From Pseudoduganella rivuli (lineage in GTDB: Bacteria > Pseudomonadota > Gammaproteobacteria > Burkholderiales > Burkholderiaceae_D): 64,000 nt of DNA. The stretch is from NCBI RefSeq assembly GCF_009674485.1, contig NZ_WKJJ01000002.1:62001-126000 (forward strand). Direction: 5' to 3'. How positions within the stretch are numbered: the stretch's first letter is position 1; each line of letters opens with the position of its first letter. Shown here one piece after another: positions 1 to 7,998 of this stretch. A program made the translations under genes and the position numbers. The notes below the pieces were generated by a model. The model was not told the DNA's origin. It saw only the letters and a list, made by a program, of their open reading frames with translations, and searched no databases.

Positions 1-92
1 TTCTCGCCGACGATGACGATATTGCCGTCGAGGGGTATATCAACTTCACGGAAATTACGGAAGTTGCTGATGTAAATGCGGGTGAGTTTCAT
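1..92 (-). CDS. N-terminus of OLD/RecF-like ATP-dependent endonuclease (partial)
   Basis: Reading leftward from the ATG at 92, the first 30 codons begin MKLTRIYISNFRNF and run to GNIVIVGEN at the window edge. This is the typical start of OLD-family and RecF/SMC-like ATPases: a first beta strand (IxxFRNF), then the strand entering the Walker A loop (VGEN, with the glycine-rich part outside the window). Proteins of this type pair an ABC-like ATPase with a TOPRIM nuclease and often belong to phage defence. It diverges from the Qat operon, sharing a 138-bp intergenic region. The subfamily (OLD, GajA-like, RecF-like) cannot be decided from 30 residues. Confidence 0.6.
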   Translation of the reverse strand, partial: MKLTRIYISNFRNFREVDIPLDGNIVIVGE

Positions 93-152
93 CGCCAAGC
101 TTCAAATATTTTAGAACGTCGAGAACGACAACTGTCCATCAGCTTCTCAAGC

Positions 153-182
153 TTGCTTGTTGCACATCAGCAAGAATACAAT
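153..182 (+). promoter_or_regulatory. Candidate sigma70 promoter for the Qat operon
   Basis: In the AT-rich divergent region a TTGCTT box (153-158) is followed after 18 bp by TACAAT (177-182), a good -10 match, predicting transcription toward qatA. A second, poorer -35-like TTGACT occurs at 187-192. This is from visual matching only. Confidence 0.3.
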
Positions 183-230
183 TAAGTTGACTAATAGTAA
201 ACTTTACTTTCATCTTGAAAGTACCATTTC

Positions 231-2177
231 ATGTCCGTGGAAGGCCCCATGTATCTGAATGACCAAGAAACAGCAGTAGACATGCTCTACTATGAGGCTG
301 CAGCGAAGACGATTGTCCGTCTCATCCGATCTACGCCAGCTGTGCCTTTAACTATCGGTGTGCACGGAGACTGGGGAGCAGGCAAATCCAGCGTGTTAAA
401 AATGGCCTCATCCGAGCTAAAGCAAGATGATAAGGCTCTCTGCATCTGGTTCAACGGCTGGACGTTTGAAGGATTTGAAGATGCCAAAACAGTCGTTATC
501 GAAACGATCGTTGAAGAGCTGCGGCGCGCAAAGCCAACATCAACGAAGGTGGCTGAAGCCGCGAAAAAGGTTCTAAAACGTGTTGATTGGCTCAAGCTAG
601 CACGCAAATCCGGAGGCTTGGCTTTCACTGCAATGTCAGGCATCCCTACTCCTGATCAGTTCCAAAGTCTCGCACAGGGAGTCCAGGCCCTTTTCGGTAA
701 GGCCAAAGAGGACTTCTCATTCGATAAACTGAAGGAACTCGCGGAAGACGCAGGGGATTACCTGAAGGATGCGGAGAAAGAAGGAAACCACATCCCAGAG
801 CACATGCACAAATTTCGAAAGGAGTTCGAGGAACTGATTGCGGCGGCTGACGTTGAACAACTCGTCGTCATCGTTGACGACCTAGACCGGTGCCTCCCAG
901 AAACAGCGATCGCAACACTAGAAGCGATCCGACTATTCCTTTCTGTCCCTCAAACGGCCTTCGTCGTCGGCGCCGATGAAGTGATGATTGAATATGCAGT
1001 ACGCAAACACTTCCCAGACCTCCCGCCATCGATGGGTCCGGTACCGTACGCACGAAATTACTTGGAAAAGTTGATTCAAGTCCCTTTCCGTATCCCAGCC
1101 TTAGGCTTGGCGGAGACGCGCATCTACGTCACCCTTCTTCTGGCCGAAGTCGCTAAGGGCGCGAATAACAGCGAGTTCAAAAAGTTGCTGGAAGGAGCAC
1201 GTAATGAGCTTAAGCGACCATGGTTGAGCCGCGGCCTTGACATGATGTCTGTATCGCAGATATTCAGTGGAAATGTTCCCGAAAAATTTGTTGAGCCCAT
1301 CAGCATTAGTACACAGATCACTCCAATCCTGACAGAAGGAACCCGAGGAAATCCACGACAGATCAAGCGCTTCCTGAACTCGATGTCTCTTCGTTACCAG
1401 GTGGCCCAAGAGCGTGGCTTTGCAGATGATATCTCAATGCCTGTGTTGGCAAAGATTATGCTCGCAGAAAGCTTTGCCCCAAATTTCTACTCACAAATCG
1501 CCAGACTTGCGGTAACAGCGCCGGATGGCAAGCCGGCTGCGCTTGTGCAACTGGAAAAAAGCGTGAGCCCGCCCCCTACGAAGGAGCGTACGAAGGCAAA
1601 GGATGCCGACAAGATGGATGAGGTCGATCCGGACGTCGCGGAGTGGTTGAGGAGTGACTGGACCGTGAGCTGGGCAGCCATTGCACCGCCGTTAGGAAAC
1701 GTGGATCTGCGGCCATACGTGTTTGCCACTCGCGACAAACGCAGTTACTTGGGAGGACTTGCCGCTGCCAGCCACTTACAAGGTATAGTCGATCGTCTGA
1801 TAGGGCCAAGGATGAAACTAGCTGGCATGGATCAGGAGATCACGAAATTATCGGGCACCGAACCGGAGCAGGTCTTTGATGCATTAGCCGTAACCATCCA
1901 AACGAGTGAAGACCTGTCTCGTGAGCCAAAGGGCTTACACGGCCTGCTCCTGGTAGTTCAAAAACATGGCATGTTGCAACGCCGGCTCTATGAGTTCTTG
2001 GTAGGCCTGCCGACGGATAAAATTGGTGCTTGGATCTCCAATTTCGGCACCATCTTCACAGATGGACCGGTTGCAGCTGAGTTTAATTCCCTCGTCCAGT
2101 CTTGGGCTACCCAAAGTGAAAATGCCAAACTACGCGGTGCGGCTACAGGATTGACGAAGCTTCTGAAGGGCAAGTGA
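231..2177 (+). CDS. qatA: QatA: KAP-family P-loop ATPase of the Qat anti-phage system
   Basis: A 648-aa KAP-family NTPase. Walker A is GDWGAGKSS (about residues 46-54) and Walker B is VIVDDLDRC (about 212-220), followed by the helical KAP insert and a GNPRQIKRFLN segment typical of the family. KAP ATPases are thought to energise defence complexes; in Qat, QatA is the ATPase subunit, though the mechanism is unresolved. An alternative start is the ATG at 249, preceded by GGAAGG, giving a protein beginning MYLNDQETAVDML. The next gene overlaps its stop codon, so the four qat genes are probably one transcript. The assignment rests on the ATPase plus the QueC-like and TatD-like genes in the canonical order. 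Confidence 0.88.
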   Translation: MSVEGPMYLNDQETAVDMLYYEAAAKTIVRLIRSTPAVPLTIGVHGDWGAGKSSVLKMASSELKQDDKALCIWFNGWTFEGFEDAKTVVIETIVEELRRAKPTSTKVAEAAKKVLKRVDWLKLARKSGGLAFTAMSGIPTPDQFQSLAQGVQALFGKAKEDFSFDKLKELAEDAGDYLKDAEKEGNHIPEHMHKFRKEFEELIAAADVEQLVVIVDDLDRCLPETAIATLEAIRLFLSVPQTAFVVGADEVMIEYAVRKHFPDLPPSMGPVPYARNYLEKLIQVPFRIPALGLAETRIYVTLLLAEVAKGANNSEFKKLLEGARNELKRPWLSRGLDMMSVSQIFSGNVPEKFVEPISISTQITPILTEGTRGNPRQIKRFLNSMSLRYQVAQERGFADDISMPVLAKIMLAESFAPNFYSQIARLAVTAPDGKPAALVQLEKSVSPPPTKERTKAKDADKMDEVDPDVAEWLRSDWTVSWAAIAPPLGNVDLRPYVFATRDKRSYLGGLAAASHLQGIVDRLIGPRMKLAGMDQEITKLSGTEPEQVFDALAVTIQTSEDLSREPKGLHGLLLVVQKHGMLQRRLYEFLVGLPTDKIGAWISNFGTIFTDGPVAAEFNSLVQSWATQSENAKLRGAATGLTKLLKGK

Positions 2178-3016
2178 TGGGAACCTCTAAAGCTTATGGG
2201 GGGCCTGCCAACGGACTTGTACCGTCATGGATCGATGATCCGGTTCCAGCTGCTAACGAATCCTCAGGCAATGTGCCACCAGGGCAAGACACGTCTGGCA
2301 CCGATACGCCAACTCCATTGGGAGCTCAAGATACAACCACAGCTGGCACTTTCAGAGGCGCACGCAGCAAATTTTCAAATTTCGCAAAGAATAGAAGCTC
2401 GAGTTCTCTCGGCGGAGCCCTACGCCAACACGTGAAAGGTTCCGGTGGACCGCGAAAAGCCGCGCAACGAATGGGGGCTACAAAGGCTGCGGGAAGCCGA
2501 CTGCTTGCCTTTGTACGTGACGCAGAACGCATGGGTATCAATGAGACCTTGCGTGTACGCGGTCTGCAGGGCTTGGCTGGGCAAAATGTCGAGGCCATTT
2601 TCGTCGGCTTAATAGACGTAATTTGCCCACCCGGGGGCCCTATCGACGAAGCAATAGCACGACAAGCGCTCATGGAAGCGATCGGTGACCAAGCCGACGC
2701 AGGGAGTAATGACTTTGACACACTCACGCCAGCACAACTGAAGGAATTCTTTCTCGATTTCGTTGTACGTTCAATAGAAGGCCGCATCATTAGCGACATT
2801 GGTGCCAAAGGTGTTGTGCTACCCGACAATGTCAACGATGTGTTGGTAATCCAGGAGCAGCTGCACGACTTTATTGCCGGCTGCTGCCATAGCCATCTTG
2901 CGACAGAGCTTGATGCGATAGGAACCCTTACCGATCGCCAACTAGACGCAAAGATCAACTTGATCTACGAGGCCGCGTTCAGCTTGATCGAAGAGGCTGG
3001 AGAGGAAGCAGAATGA
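2177..3016 (+). CDS. qatB: QatB: second component of the Qat system
   Basis: A 279-aa protein with no catalytic motif I can recognise. The first ~90 residues are Ser/Gly/Pro/Arg-rich and probably disordered; the rest is predicted helical and acidic (ends EEAGEEAE). Start chosen at ATG 2177, which overlaps the qatA stop (TGATG) and has GAAGGG six bases upstream; a GTG one codon earlier is possible. The 3' end overlaps qatC by ATGA, indicating translational coupling. It is named QatB from its position between a KAP ATPase and a QueC-like enzyme; by sequence alone it would be hypothetical. Confidence 0.75.
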   Translation: MGTSKAYGGPANGLVPSWIDDPVPAANESSGNVPPGQDTSGTDTPTPLGAQDTTTAGTFRGARSKFSNFAKNRSSSSLGGALRQHVKGSGGPRKAAQRMGATKAAGSRLLAFVRDAERMGINETLRVRGLQGLAGQNVEAIFVGLIDVICPPGGPIDEAIARQALMEAIGDQADAGSNDFDTLTPAQLKEFFLDFVVRSIEGRIISDIGAKGVVLPDNVNDVLVIQEQLHDFIAGCCHSHLATELDAIGTLTDRQLDAKINLIYEAAFSLIEEAGEEAE

Positions 3017-4398
3017 CACATCACACCATCTACTGCCGCCTAGGCAGCGAGGCTAATTCTTTGCCCCTGCCCATCATGGCCGGGACTGTGCTATCCGACA
3101 TTAACTTCATCGATATCGCCGGCGAACTCAACTTCGGTCTGGAAATGACACTGGCGCAGCTCGACAAGATGGGGCTTACGCCAACGGAAGTTGCGATTGA
3201 TTTGGTAGTGTTGGCTACCGCGTTAACCGCTGCAGACACCCGCATTAGCCGAGCTGAAAACTCCCAAGACCGATGGACCCGAGAGATCGATATATTTATT
3301 CCCGTTAGCGATACCGCACTATGGCGCACTCAGCAACAGCGTCTGGGACACATGCTACGCTTCCTAACAGGAGACCACTGGCGCATCTTCTTCCGTGAGC
3401 GGCCAGCAGCATATAGAAAACTAGCTCGCCAATCGGAACATCTAAAGACAACATCTCCCACTTCCGTCTGCTTATTCTCTGGAGGGCTGGACAGCTTCAT
3501 CGGTGCAGTCGATTTACTCTGCGAGGGCCAAAGCCCGTTACTCGTCAGCCATCGTTGGGATACCCTCACCGCAAGCCGCCAGAATGAATGCATCGCTGAA
3601 CTGTCTACTCGGTTCCCGGGCCTTGTTGTAGGCAACCACATGACTGGTCGGGTAGGTTTCGACCATGAAACAGTGACCTCTTCGACCACTGAAGACACGC
3701 TACGAGGCCGATCGTTCCTGTTCTTTTCACTGGCGGCTCTTGCGGCCTCTGCAATCGGGGAAGACATCACAATCCATGTTCCAGAAAACGGCTTAATATC
3801 GCTGAATGTACCTCTCGATCCATCAAGATTGGGAGCCCTCAGCACAAGGACGACACATCCGTTCTACATGTCGCGATTCAATGAGCTATTGCAGGGGCTA
3901 GGAATTAAAGCGACGCTCCATAATCGGTACAGGCACATAACCAAAGGGCAGATGGTCGAGCAATGTAAGGATATGTCTTTCCTTCGTATGCACGCATCAA
4001 AGACTATGTCATGTTCAGGTCCAGCAAAATACCGTTTTCATCCCGACCAAACCATGCGCAAGATTCAACATTGCGGGCACTGCGTCCCTTGTTTGATTCG
4101 ACGTGCCTCACTTTTGCGCGGCTTTGGCCAAGACGAGGACGAAACACCGTATACCTTACAGGGCCTGCGTACGCGAGTACTCGACTCATCCAAACCAGAG
4201 GGAGAGCACATACGAGCGTTTCAACTCGCGTTAGCACGACTGAATGCAGTGCCAGAACGTGCCAAGCGGGACATTCACGTCCCAGGCCCCTTATCCGACC
4301 ACTCTGGCGAGTTAGCTGCATACGAACGTGTCTATGTGGACGGTTTGCACGAAGTCGGTGTACTGCTTGCTGGCGTGCAGGCAAAAGCGTTAGCGTAA
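3013..4398 (+). CDS. qatC: QatC: QueC-like 7-deazaguanine synthase homologue of the Qat system
   Basis: A 461-aa adenine-nucleotide alpha-hydrolase-fold protein. The PP-loop SGGLDS (about residues 157-162) is the ATP-pyrophosphatase signature of QueC, and a later Cys cluster (CSGP near 334, then HCGHCVPC near 353-360) matches QueC's zinc site. QueC makes preQ0 from 7-carboxy-7-deazaguanine. In Qat the homologue is longer, with an extra N-terminal ~150 residues, and probably modifies another target; its substrate is not deducible here. It overlaps qatB by four bases and is 11 bp from qatD. No other queuosine genes are nearby, which favours defence over tRNA modification. Confidence 0.87.
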   Translation: MTHHTIYCRLGSEANSLPLPIMAGTVLSDINFIDIAGELNFGLEMTLAQLDKMGLTPTEVAIDLVVLATALTAADTRISRAENSQDRWTREIDIFIPVSDTALWRTQQQRLGHMLRFLTGDHWRIFFRERPAAYRKLARQSEHLKTTSPTSVCLFSGGLDSFIGAVDLLCEGQSPLLVSHRWDTLTASRQNECIAELSTRFPGLVVGNHMTGRVGFDHETVTSSTTEDTLRGRSFLFFSLAALAASAIGEDITIHVPENGLISLNVPLDPSRLGALSTRTTHPFYMSRFNELLQGLGIKATLHNRYRHITKGQMVEQCKDMSFLRMHASKTMSCSGPAKYRFHPDQTMRKIQHCGHCVPCLIRRASLLRGFGQDEDETPYTLQGLRTRVLDSSKPEGEHIRAFQLALARLNAVPERAKRDIHVPGPLSDHSGELAAYERVYVDGLHEVGVLLAGVQAKALA

Positions 4399-4409
4399 AG
4401 GTGATATAG

Positions 4410-5198
4410 ATGCGTCCCGAGTGGGTTGATTTTCATTGTCATGTAGACCTCTATGCTGACCACCTCGCTATTATCGACGAATGCGATCAGGCTAAGGTGG
4501 CTACATTAGCCGTGACTACTACGCCGAAAGCATGGCAGCGCAATCAGGAATTAGCAGCGTCTTCGAAATTTGTGCGCGTTGCATTAGGCCTGCACCCTCA
4601 GCTCGTTGCCGAGCGAGCCAGTGAGGTAAACCTTTTTGAAAAGCTACTTGAATATACGCCCTATGTTGGCGAAGTAGGACTGGATGCTGGTCCGCAGTTT
4701 TACTCATCGTTCCCGGAACAAGAACGCATTTTCTTGAGAATCATCTCTGCGTGTGTCGAACAGGGTGGAAAAATTTTAAGCGTACATAGTGTTCGATCGG
4801 TAGGTAAAGTTTTGCAGCACTTGGAACGGCTTAGATTTGCTCATCACGGACAAGCGGTCTTGCATTGGTTTACTGGTACTGCAGCCGAGGCAAAGCGAGC
4901 AGCAGAGCTCGGTTGTTACTTTTCAATCAACTCCGAAATGCTCAAATCTCCAAAGCATAGATCCTTAATTACCAAACTCCCTCGAGATCGTCTGCTTTCT
5001 GAAACAGATGGTCCTTTCGTGACCTATGTTGATCGCCCTGCTAGACCTGTCGATGTGGCTTCGACAGTCGCTAACTTAGCAGAAGCATTAAATATCACGC
5101 CTGAAGCAACACGGGTTTTAATCATTCGAAACCTAACGAATTTAATGAAAAATTCGAAAAAAAATATTCCATACACCGTGCACGGCTCCAATAATTAA
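4410..5198 (+). CDS. qatD: QatD: TatD-like metal-dependent hydrolase of the Qat system
   Basis: A 262-aa TIM-barrel amidohydrolase of the TatD DNase family. Metal-site motifs are in order: DFHCH near the N-terminus, the Glu of VGEVGLD, SVHSVRS and LHWFTG histidines, and the terminal SETDGPF aspartate. Housekeeping TatD proteins are 3'-5' exonucleases or deoxyribonucleases; QatD is the fourth, nuclease-like component of Qat. An AAAGGTGAT Shine-Dalgarno lies about 8 bases before the start. The last ~15 residues (NSKKNIPYTVHGSNN) look like a divergent tail. The operon seems to end here: 42 bp and a more AT-rich gene follow. Confidence 0.87.
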   Translation: MRPEWVDFHCHVDLYADHLAIIDECDQAKVATLAVTTTPKAWQRNQELAASSKFVRVALGLHPQLVAERASEVNLFEKLLEYTPYVGEVGLDAGPQFYSSFPEQERIFLRIISACVEQGGKILSVHSVRSVGKVLQHLERLRFAHHGQAVLHWFTGTAAEAKRAAELGCYFSINSEMLKSPKHRSLITKLPRDRLLSETDGPFVTYVDRPARPVDVASTVANLAEALNITPEATRVLIIRNLTNLMKNSKKNIPYTVHGSNN

Positions 5199-5240
5199 TT
5201 CACTGATCGGGCAGCCACCATTTAAGTCCTATTTTACCCA

Positions 5241-5942
5241 ATGGATATTTACGAAAATATTTTTATAGGAAATTTTCTCTACAGCCTTGGCATATGTGTA
5301 GGTAAGAGAAATAATTCTGAGCATTTACCAATTTCGGTCAATCTACTTCAGCAAACCCCACTAGACCGCAGTATTGGCGACGTATTATTAAGAGGAGCCC
5401 GTACTCTTCGAATAATAGAGTTCAAGCGTATCGAGAACGACGACAATAAAGAGTTCGCCAAGCTGGAACATTTGTCACGCACTTTGTCAGTTGCAGAACA
5501 TCAGGATCTCATACCACTATCCCGTCAGGTTCACTGGTTTATCGGGTCATTGAGCAAAGAAAAAGCACTCAACGTACGAATTGTTCCGTATTTAGATTTC
5601 AGAAACACCCATCAGCCTGAAATAAATATTCATTCCTTTATCAATTCAATGATCACTGAGGCTCACTCCGAATCTGATTACTCCACCCTCTATGATCGAT
5701 ACCTTAATGTAGTAGCGCTGGCGCAAGGCTCCATTAAAGGTTCTTCAGGCGGTATAGTTGTGTCTGTAGATAGCAACGGAAATATTAGCTATGTGGTGGT
5801 CGAGGATCTTCGTGACCTAGGGCTTACGCTAAATAAACTTCACGATGTTTATCTTCAACGTCAGATACAATTGGAGCATCAACTGACAGCTCAAAGTCAC
5901 GATCGCTCGTACGACCAAGGATTATCTTATGACGGCCCTTGA
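5241..5942 (+). CDS. Uncharacterised protein with possible PD-(D/E)xK nuclease-like core
   Basis: A 233-aa protein I do not recognise as a named family. Residues ~48-65 contain a GDVLL strand followed after about 10 residues by RIIEFKRI. An Asp on one strand and ExK on the next is the minimal pattern of PD-(D/E)xK nucleases, so a nuclease is plausible but unproved. The remainder is mixed alpha/beta with no Cys cluster or signal peptide. Its last 14 bases overlap the next gene, so the two are probably co-translated. AT-rich codon use differs from the Qat genes, suggesting a separate acquisition. It could be a defence effector or a house gene of the mobile element. Confidence 0.6.
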   Translation: MDIYENIFIGNFLYSLGICVGKRNNSEHLPISVNLLQQTPLDRSIGDVLLRGARTLRIIEFKRIENDDNKEFAKLEHLSRTLSVAEHQDLIPLSRQVHWFIGSLSKEKALNVRIVPYLDFRNTHQPEINIHSFINSMITEAHSESDYSTLYDRYLNVVALAQGSIKGSSGGIVVSVDSNGNISYVVVEDLRDLGLTLNKLHDVYLQRQIQLEHQLTAQSHDRSYDQGLSYDGP

Positions 5943-6507
5943 TAAAAATACCGTTCACGACACTCTCGGGACTTTACTTGAGATGGCACGGCGTGATCAA
6001 GACGCCATCCACGCTGCGGTGGAGCAGCTAAAGTACTCGCAAAGAACGCTAGATCAAATGACTCGCCAGCTACCTGGTGAAATGGCGCAAAGAGTCGATA
6101 AGTCGCTACAAAACTCCGTTGATGGAGCCGCTAACAAACTGGCTAGCCACTTTAGCGAAGCGAACGTTCAAGCCGATCTCGCAGCAGCAACATATCAACG
6201 AGCATCAAAGCATGTGGTTATTAAAATCACACTAGCAGCCTTAGGTATCACAGCAATTGCCGCGGCATCGATTGTCGCTGTTACCTGGATCTTAGCCCCT
6301 ACTAACGCTGATATTCAGGCACTTCGAGAGGAACGCGACGAGTTAAAGAGACAAATCACGTTCTTGGAGAGGAAAGGAGGCAGAAGTGATGTCACGATGT
6401 GTAAGCTCGACGAAAAAACTGGAAAGAGTCGCATGTGTGCCAAAATCGATTCTAGTTTCAAAGGGGTATGGGAGGGTGGTTATCTAATCATTGCTAATAA
6501 AGATTGA
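5929..6507 (+). CDS. Coiled-coil, single-pass membrane protein, possibly a mobilisation accessory protein
   Basis: A 192-aa protein. The cytoplasmic helical region (1-95) has heptad-like spacing and a polar surface. One strong transmembrane helix spans about 96-122. A charged coiled coil (REERDELKRQITFLERKGG) is followed by a small C-terminal domain with two cysteines (TMCKLDEKTGKSRMC) and a short Trp-Gly-Tyr-rich strand. This layout resembles small membrane proteins next to relaxases on plasmids and ICEs (MobB/TraK-type), but no relaxase is visible here. Start ATG 5929 lies inside the upstream gene (14-bp overlap), pointing to obligate pairing. A two-component defence pair, with this as membrane partner, is the alternative. 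Confidence 0.6.
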   Translation: MTALDKNTVHDTLGTLLEMARRDQDAIHAAVEQLKYSQRTLDQMTRQLPGEMAQRVDKSLQNSVDGAANKLASHFSEANVQADLAAATYQRASKHVVIKITLAALGITAIAAASIVAVTWILAPTNADIQALREERDELKRQITFLERKGGRSDVTMCKLDEKTGKSRMCAKIDSSFKGVWEGGYLIIANKD

Positions 6508-6544
6508 CGACATACGGACCAGTTACTTAAGACGGAATTTGCTA

Positions 6545-6563
6545 GCCATGTAAATTACATGGC
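6545..6563. promoter_or_regulatory. 19-bp perfect palindrome, candidate operator
   Basis: GCCATGTAA, one central A, and TTACATGGC form a perfect 9-bp inverted repeat 17 bp upstream of the metallopeptidase start. The one-base spacer is too short for a terminator hairpin and there is no T-run, so a dimeric repressor site is the better reading. The cognate regulator is not evident. Confidence 0.4.
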
Positions 6564-6580
6564 CGTGAGCCATATAGAAA

Positions 6581-7660
6581 ATGACAGGAATGGATAACAA
6601 AAAAAGATCACGACTTGAACAATGCCTCGGATTCCGGAAAACTGGCGAATCTTTCCTCGACGTTGCGTCCGTTGAGAGCAACCCTTTTTTTATGCTATTC
6701 AACTACGATGCTGAGAAGCTCTGCGAATTATTAACCGATGGAAAAGTAGAATTTGCCATCGCTGATAGCATTAGACGGCAAGCCGTATCGGTCGGGTCCG
6801 AACAAGCAGTTGTTATCTACAAAGGAATGTTGGATGCAATCTTTAAGATTGCTGCGAGAATTGTCGAAACCGGCGCACTCATACAATTAAATGAGAATTT
6901 TCGCAAAAGCATGAAAACTCCACAACACGCTCAAACTGCTCGCGCACTTTTAGATGAAACTGCAGATTTTTCGTGGGATGAAACCGAGTACCCCTGGATA
7001 AAAAAACGCGAGCAGCAGGTAATTTTCATGTTTTCATCAAACCTACTCTACCGACTTGTGATACTTCATGAACTGGGTCATCTTTGGCATAATCATGGTG
7101 AACGCAACGAGCTAATTGACTCCATCAACATTGACGAAATGTTTGGCAATAGCCAAGCTGGCTCTATTGAATCGCAAGCGCGCGAGCTTATTGCAGATAA
7201 CTTCGCCTTTGATCATCTATTCGCCTTTACATCCTTTAATTTAGAATCCCAAAGATTTGACGAGATAGGTAGGTTCCTGTTTACCAACCTTGTCCCTGAC
7301 AAGTATGAGTTGGCAGTTTTCTGCCTTCAAATGGCATTTGTCTATTTCTATTTCATGGATTCGGAATCATGGAGAGCCAGGTCGCCATCCGAATGGACTC
7401 ATCCTCCCCACCCATTCAGACTGCAGGCCCTATACATGGCATTCTTGGCAGATGGATTTGGCAGCATTGAAAAGGAACACCGTGAGCAAGTCTTCAAACG
7501 AGGCGTACAGCTCGGCGACAGCACCATTGAGAGAATTTTTGGAACGCCAAACAACCTGAAATGGCTTTCTGAAATGGGCCAAAATTCTTATAAGGAGCAT
7601 TTTGAAATGCTCCACAAGCATCTACCAAGGTGGACCAACATTGAACGTATTGCTTGGTAG
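6581..7660 (+). CDS. HExxH zinc metallopeptidase, Lit/U49-like or related
   Basis: A 359-aa cytoplasmic protein (no signal peptide) with a gluzincin-type site: LHELGHLWHNH near residue 163 supplies HExxH, and ARELIADNFAFD about 45 residues later supplies a Glu/Asp helix in the position of the third zinc ligand. A C-terminal THPPHPFR motif resembles the His-Pro element of phage-exclusion peptidases of the Lit (U49) type and of some ImmA/IrrE relatives. Lit cleaves EF-Tu and aborts T4 infection, so a host-suicide or regulator-cleaving role fits the neighbouring defence genes. The subfamily call is uncertain; the zinc site is clear. A palindrome just upstream suggests repression. Confidence 0.7.
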   Translation: MTGMDNKKRSRLEQCLGFRKTGESFLDVASVESNPFFMLFNYDAEKLCELLTDGKVEFAIADSIRRQAVSVGSEQAVVIYKGMLDAIFKIAARIVETGALIQLNENFRKSMKTPQHAQTARALLDETADFSWDETEYPWIKKREQQVIFMFSSNLLYRLVILHELGHLWHNHGERNELIDSINIDEMFGNSQAGSIESQARELIADNFAFDHLFAFTSFNLESQRFDEIGRFLFTNLVPDKYELAVFCLQMAFVYFYFMDSESWRARSPSEWTHPPHPFRLQALYMAFLADGFGSIEKEHREQVFKRGVQLGDSTIERIFGTPNNLKWLSEMGQNSYKEHFEMLHKHLPRWTNIERIAW

Positions 7661-7998
7661 TCAATCCTTGTCAAACTTAGCAATGCCCTTGCCGCAATCA
7701 GGCGTGAGCCACTCAACTGCACCATACTGCTCGAAGGTTAGTTTTGTTTCATCAAGATTGCGCGCTTTTCTTAGGCTTATTTGCTAATTTATCTGCACAG
7801 CTAAACTAGCCAATTTAACTAAAGTAAAACTGCCTTGCTAAACAGCTAGTGTGCCTCCCCCCAGCCATCTAGGCAGATTGAAAACAGGCCACTTGTTTTC
7901 CTGCTAAGCAGCGTTAACTTGATCTTTTGCCAGCGCTTAGCTCGTACTGTAAGAGTTGCAGAGACTTCGCTTGAGGTGAGCTTTTTTGTCACTGGAAC
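7661..7998. other. Gene-poor stretch with a coding remnant and half of a repeat pair
   Basis: No intact gene. On the minus strand, 7661-7783 is an open frame without a start codon ending LDETKLTFEQYGAVEW then TPDCGKGIAKFDKD and a TGA that abuts the metallopeptidase stop; it looks like a 3' gene remnant. A diverged copy of the 8816 palindrome lies at 7770-7823. A second short minus-strand frame (about 50 codons) runs from 7990 to about 7850. The last 8 bases are the IS66 target duplication. The 20-bp string at 7968-7987 recurs almost identically at 9512-9531. Confidence 0.4.
7770..7823. repeat. Diverged copy of the 54-bp palindrome
   Basis: Centred on CTGCACAG, this segment pairs with itself at 18 of 27 positions. 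One half matches the 8816-8869 palindrome at about 22 of 27 positions, including the continuous core GCTAGTTTAGCTGT in inverted orientation. The two copies bracket the IS66 element and about 276 bp of older sequence. Confidence 0.5.
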
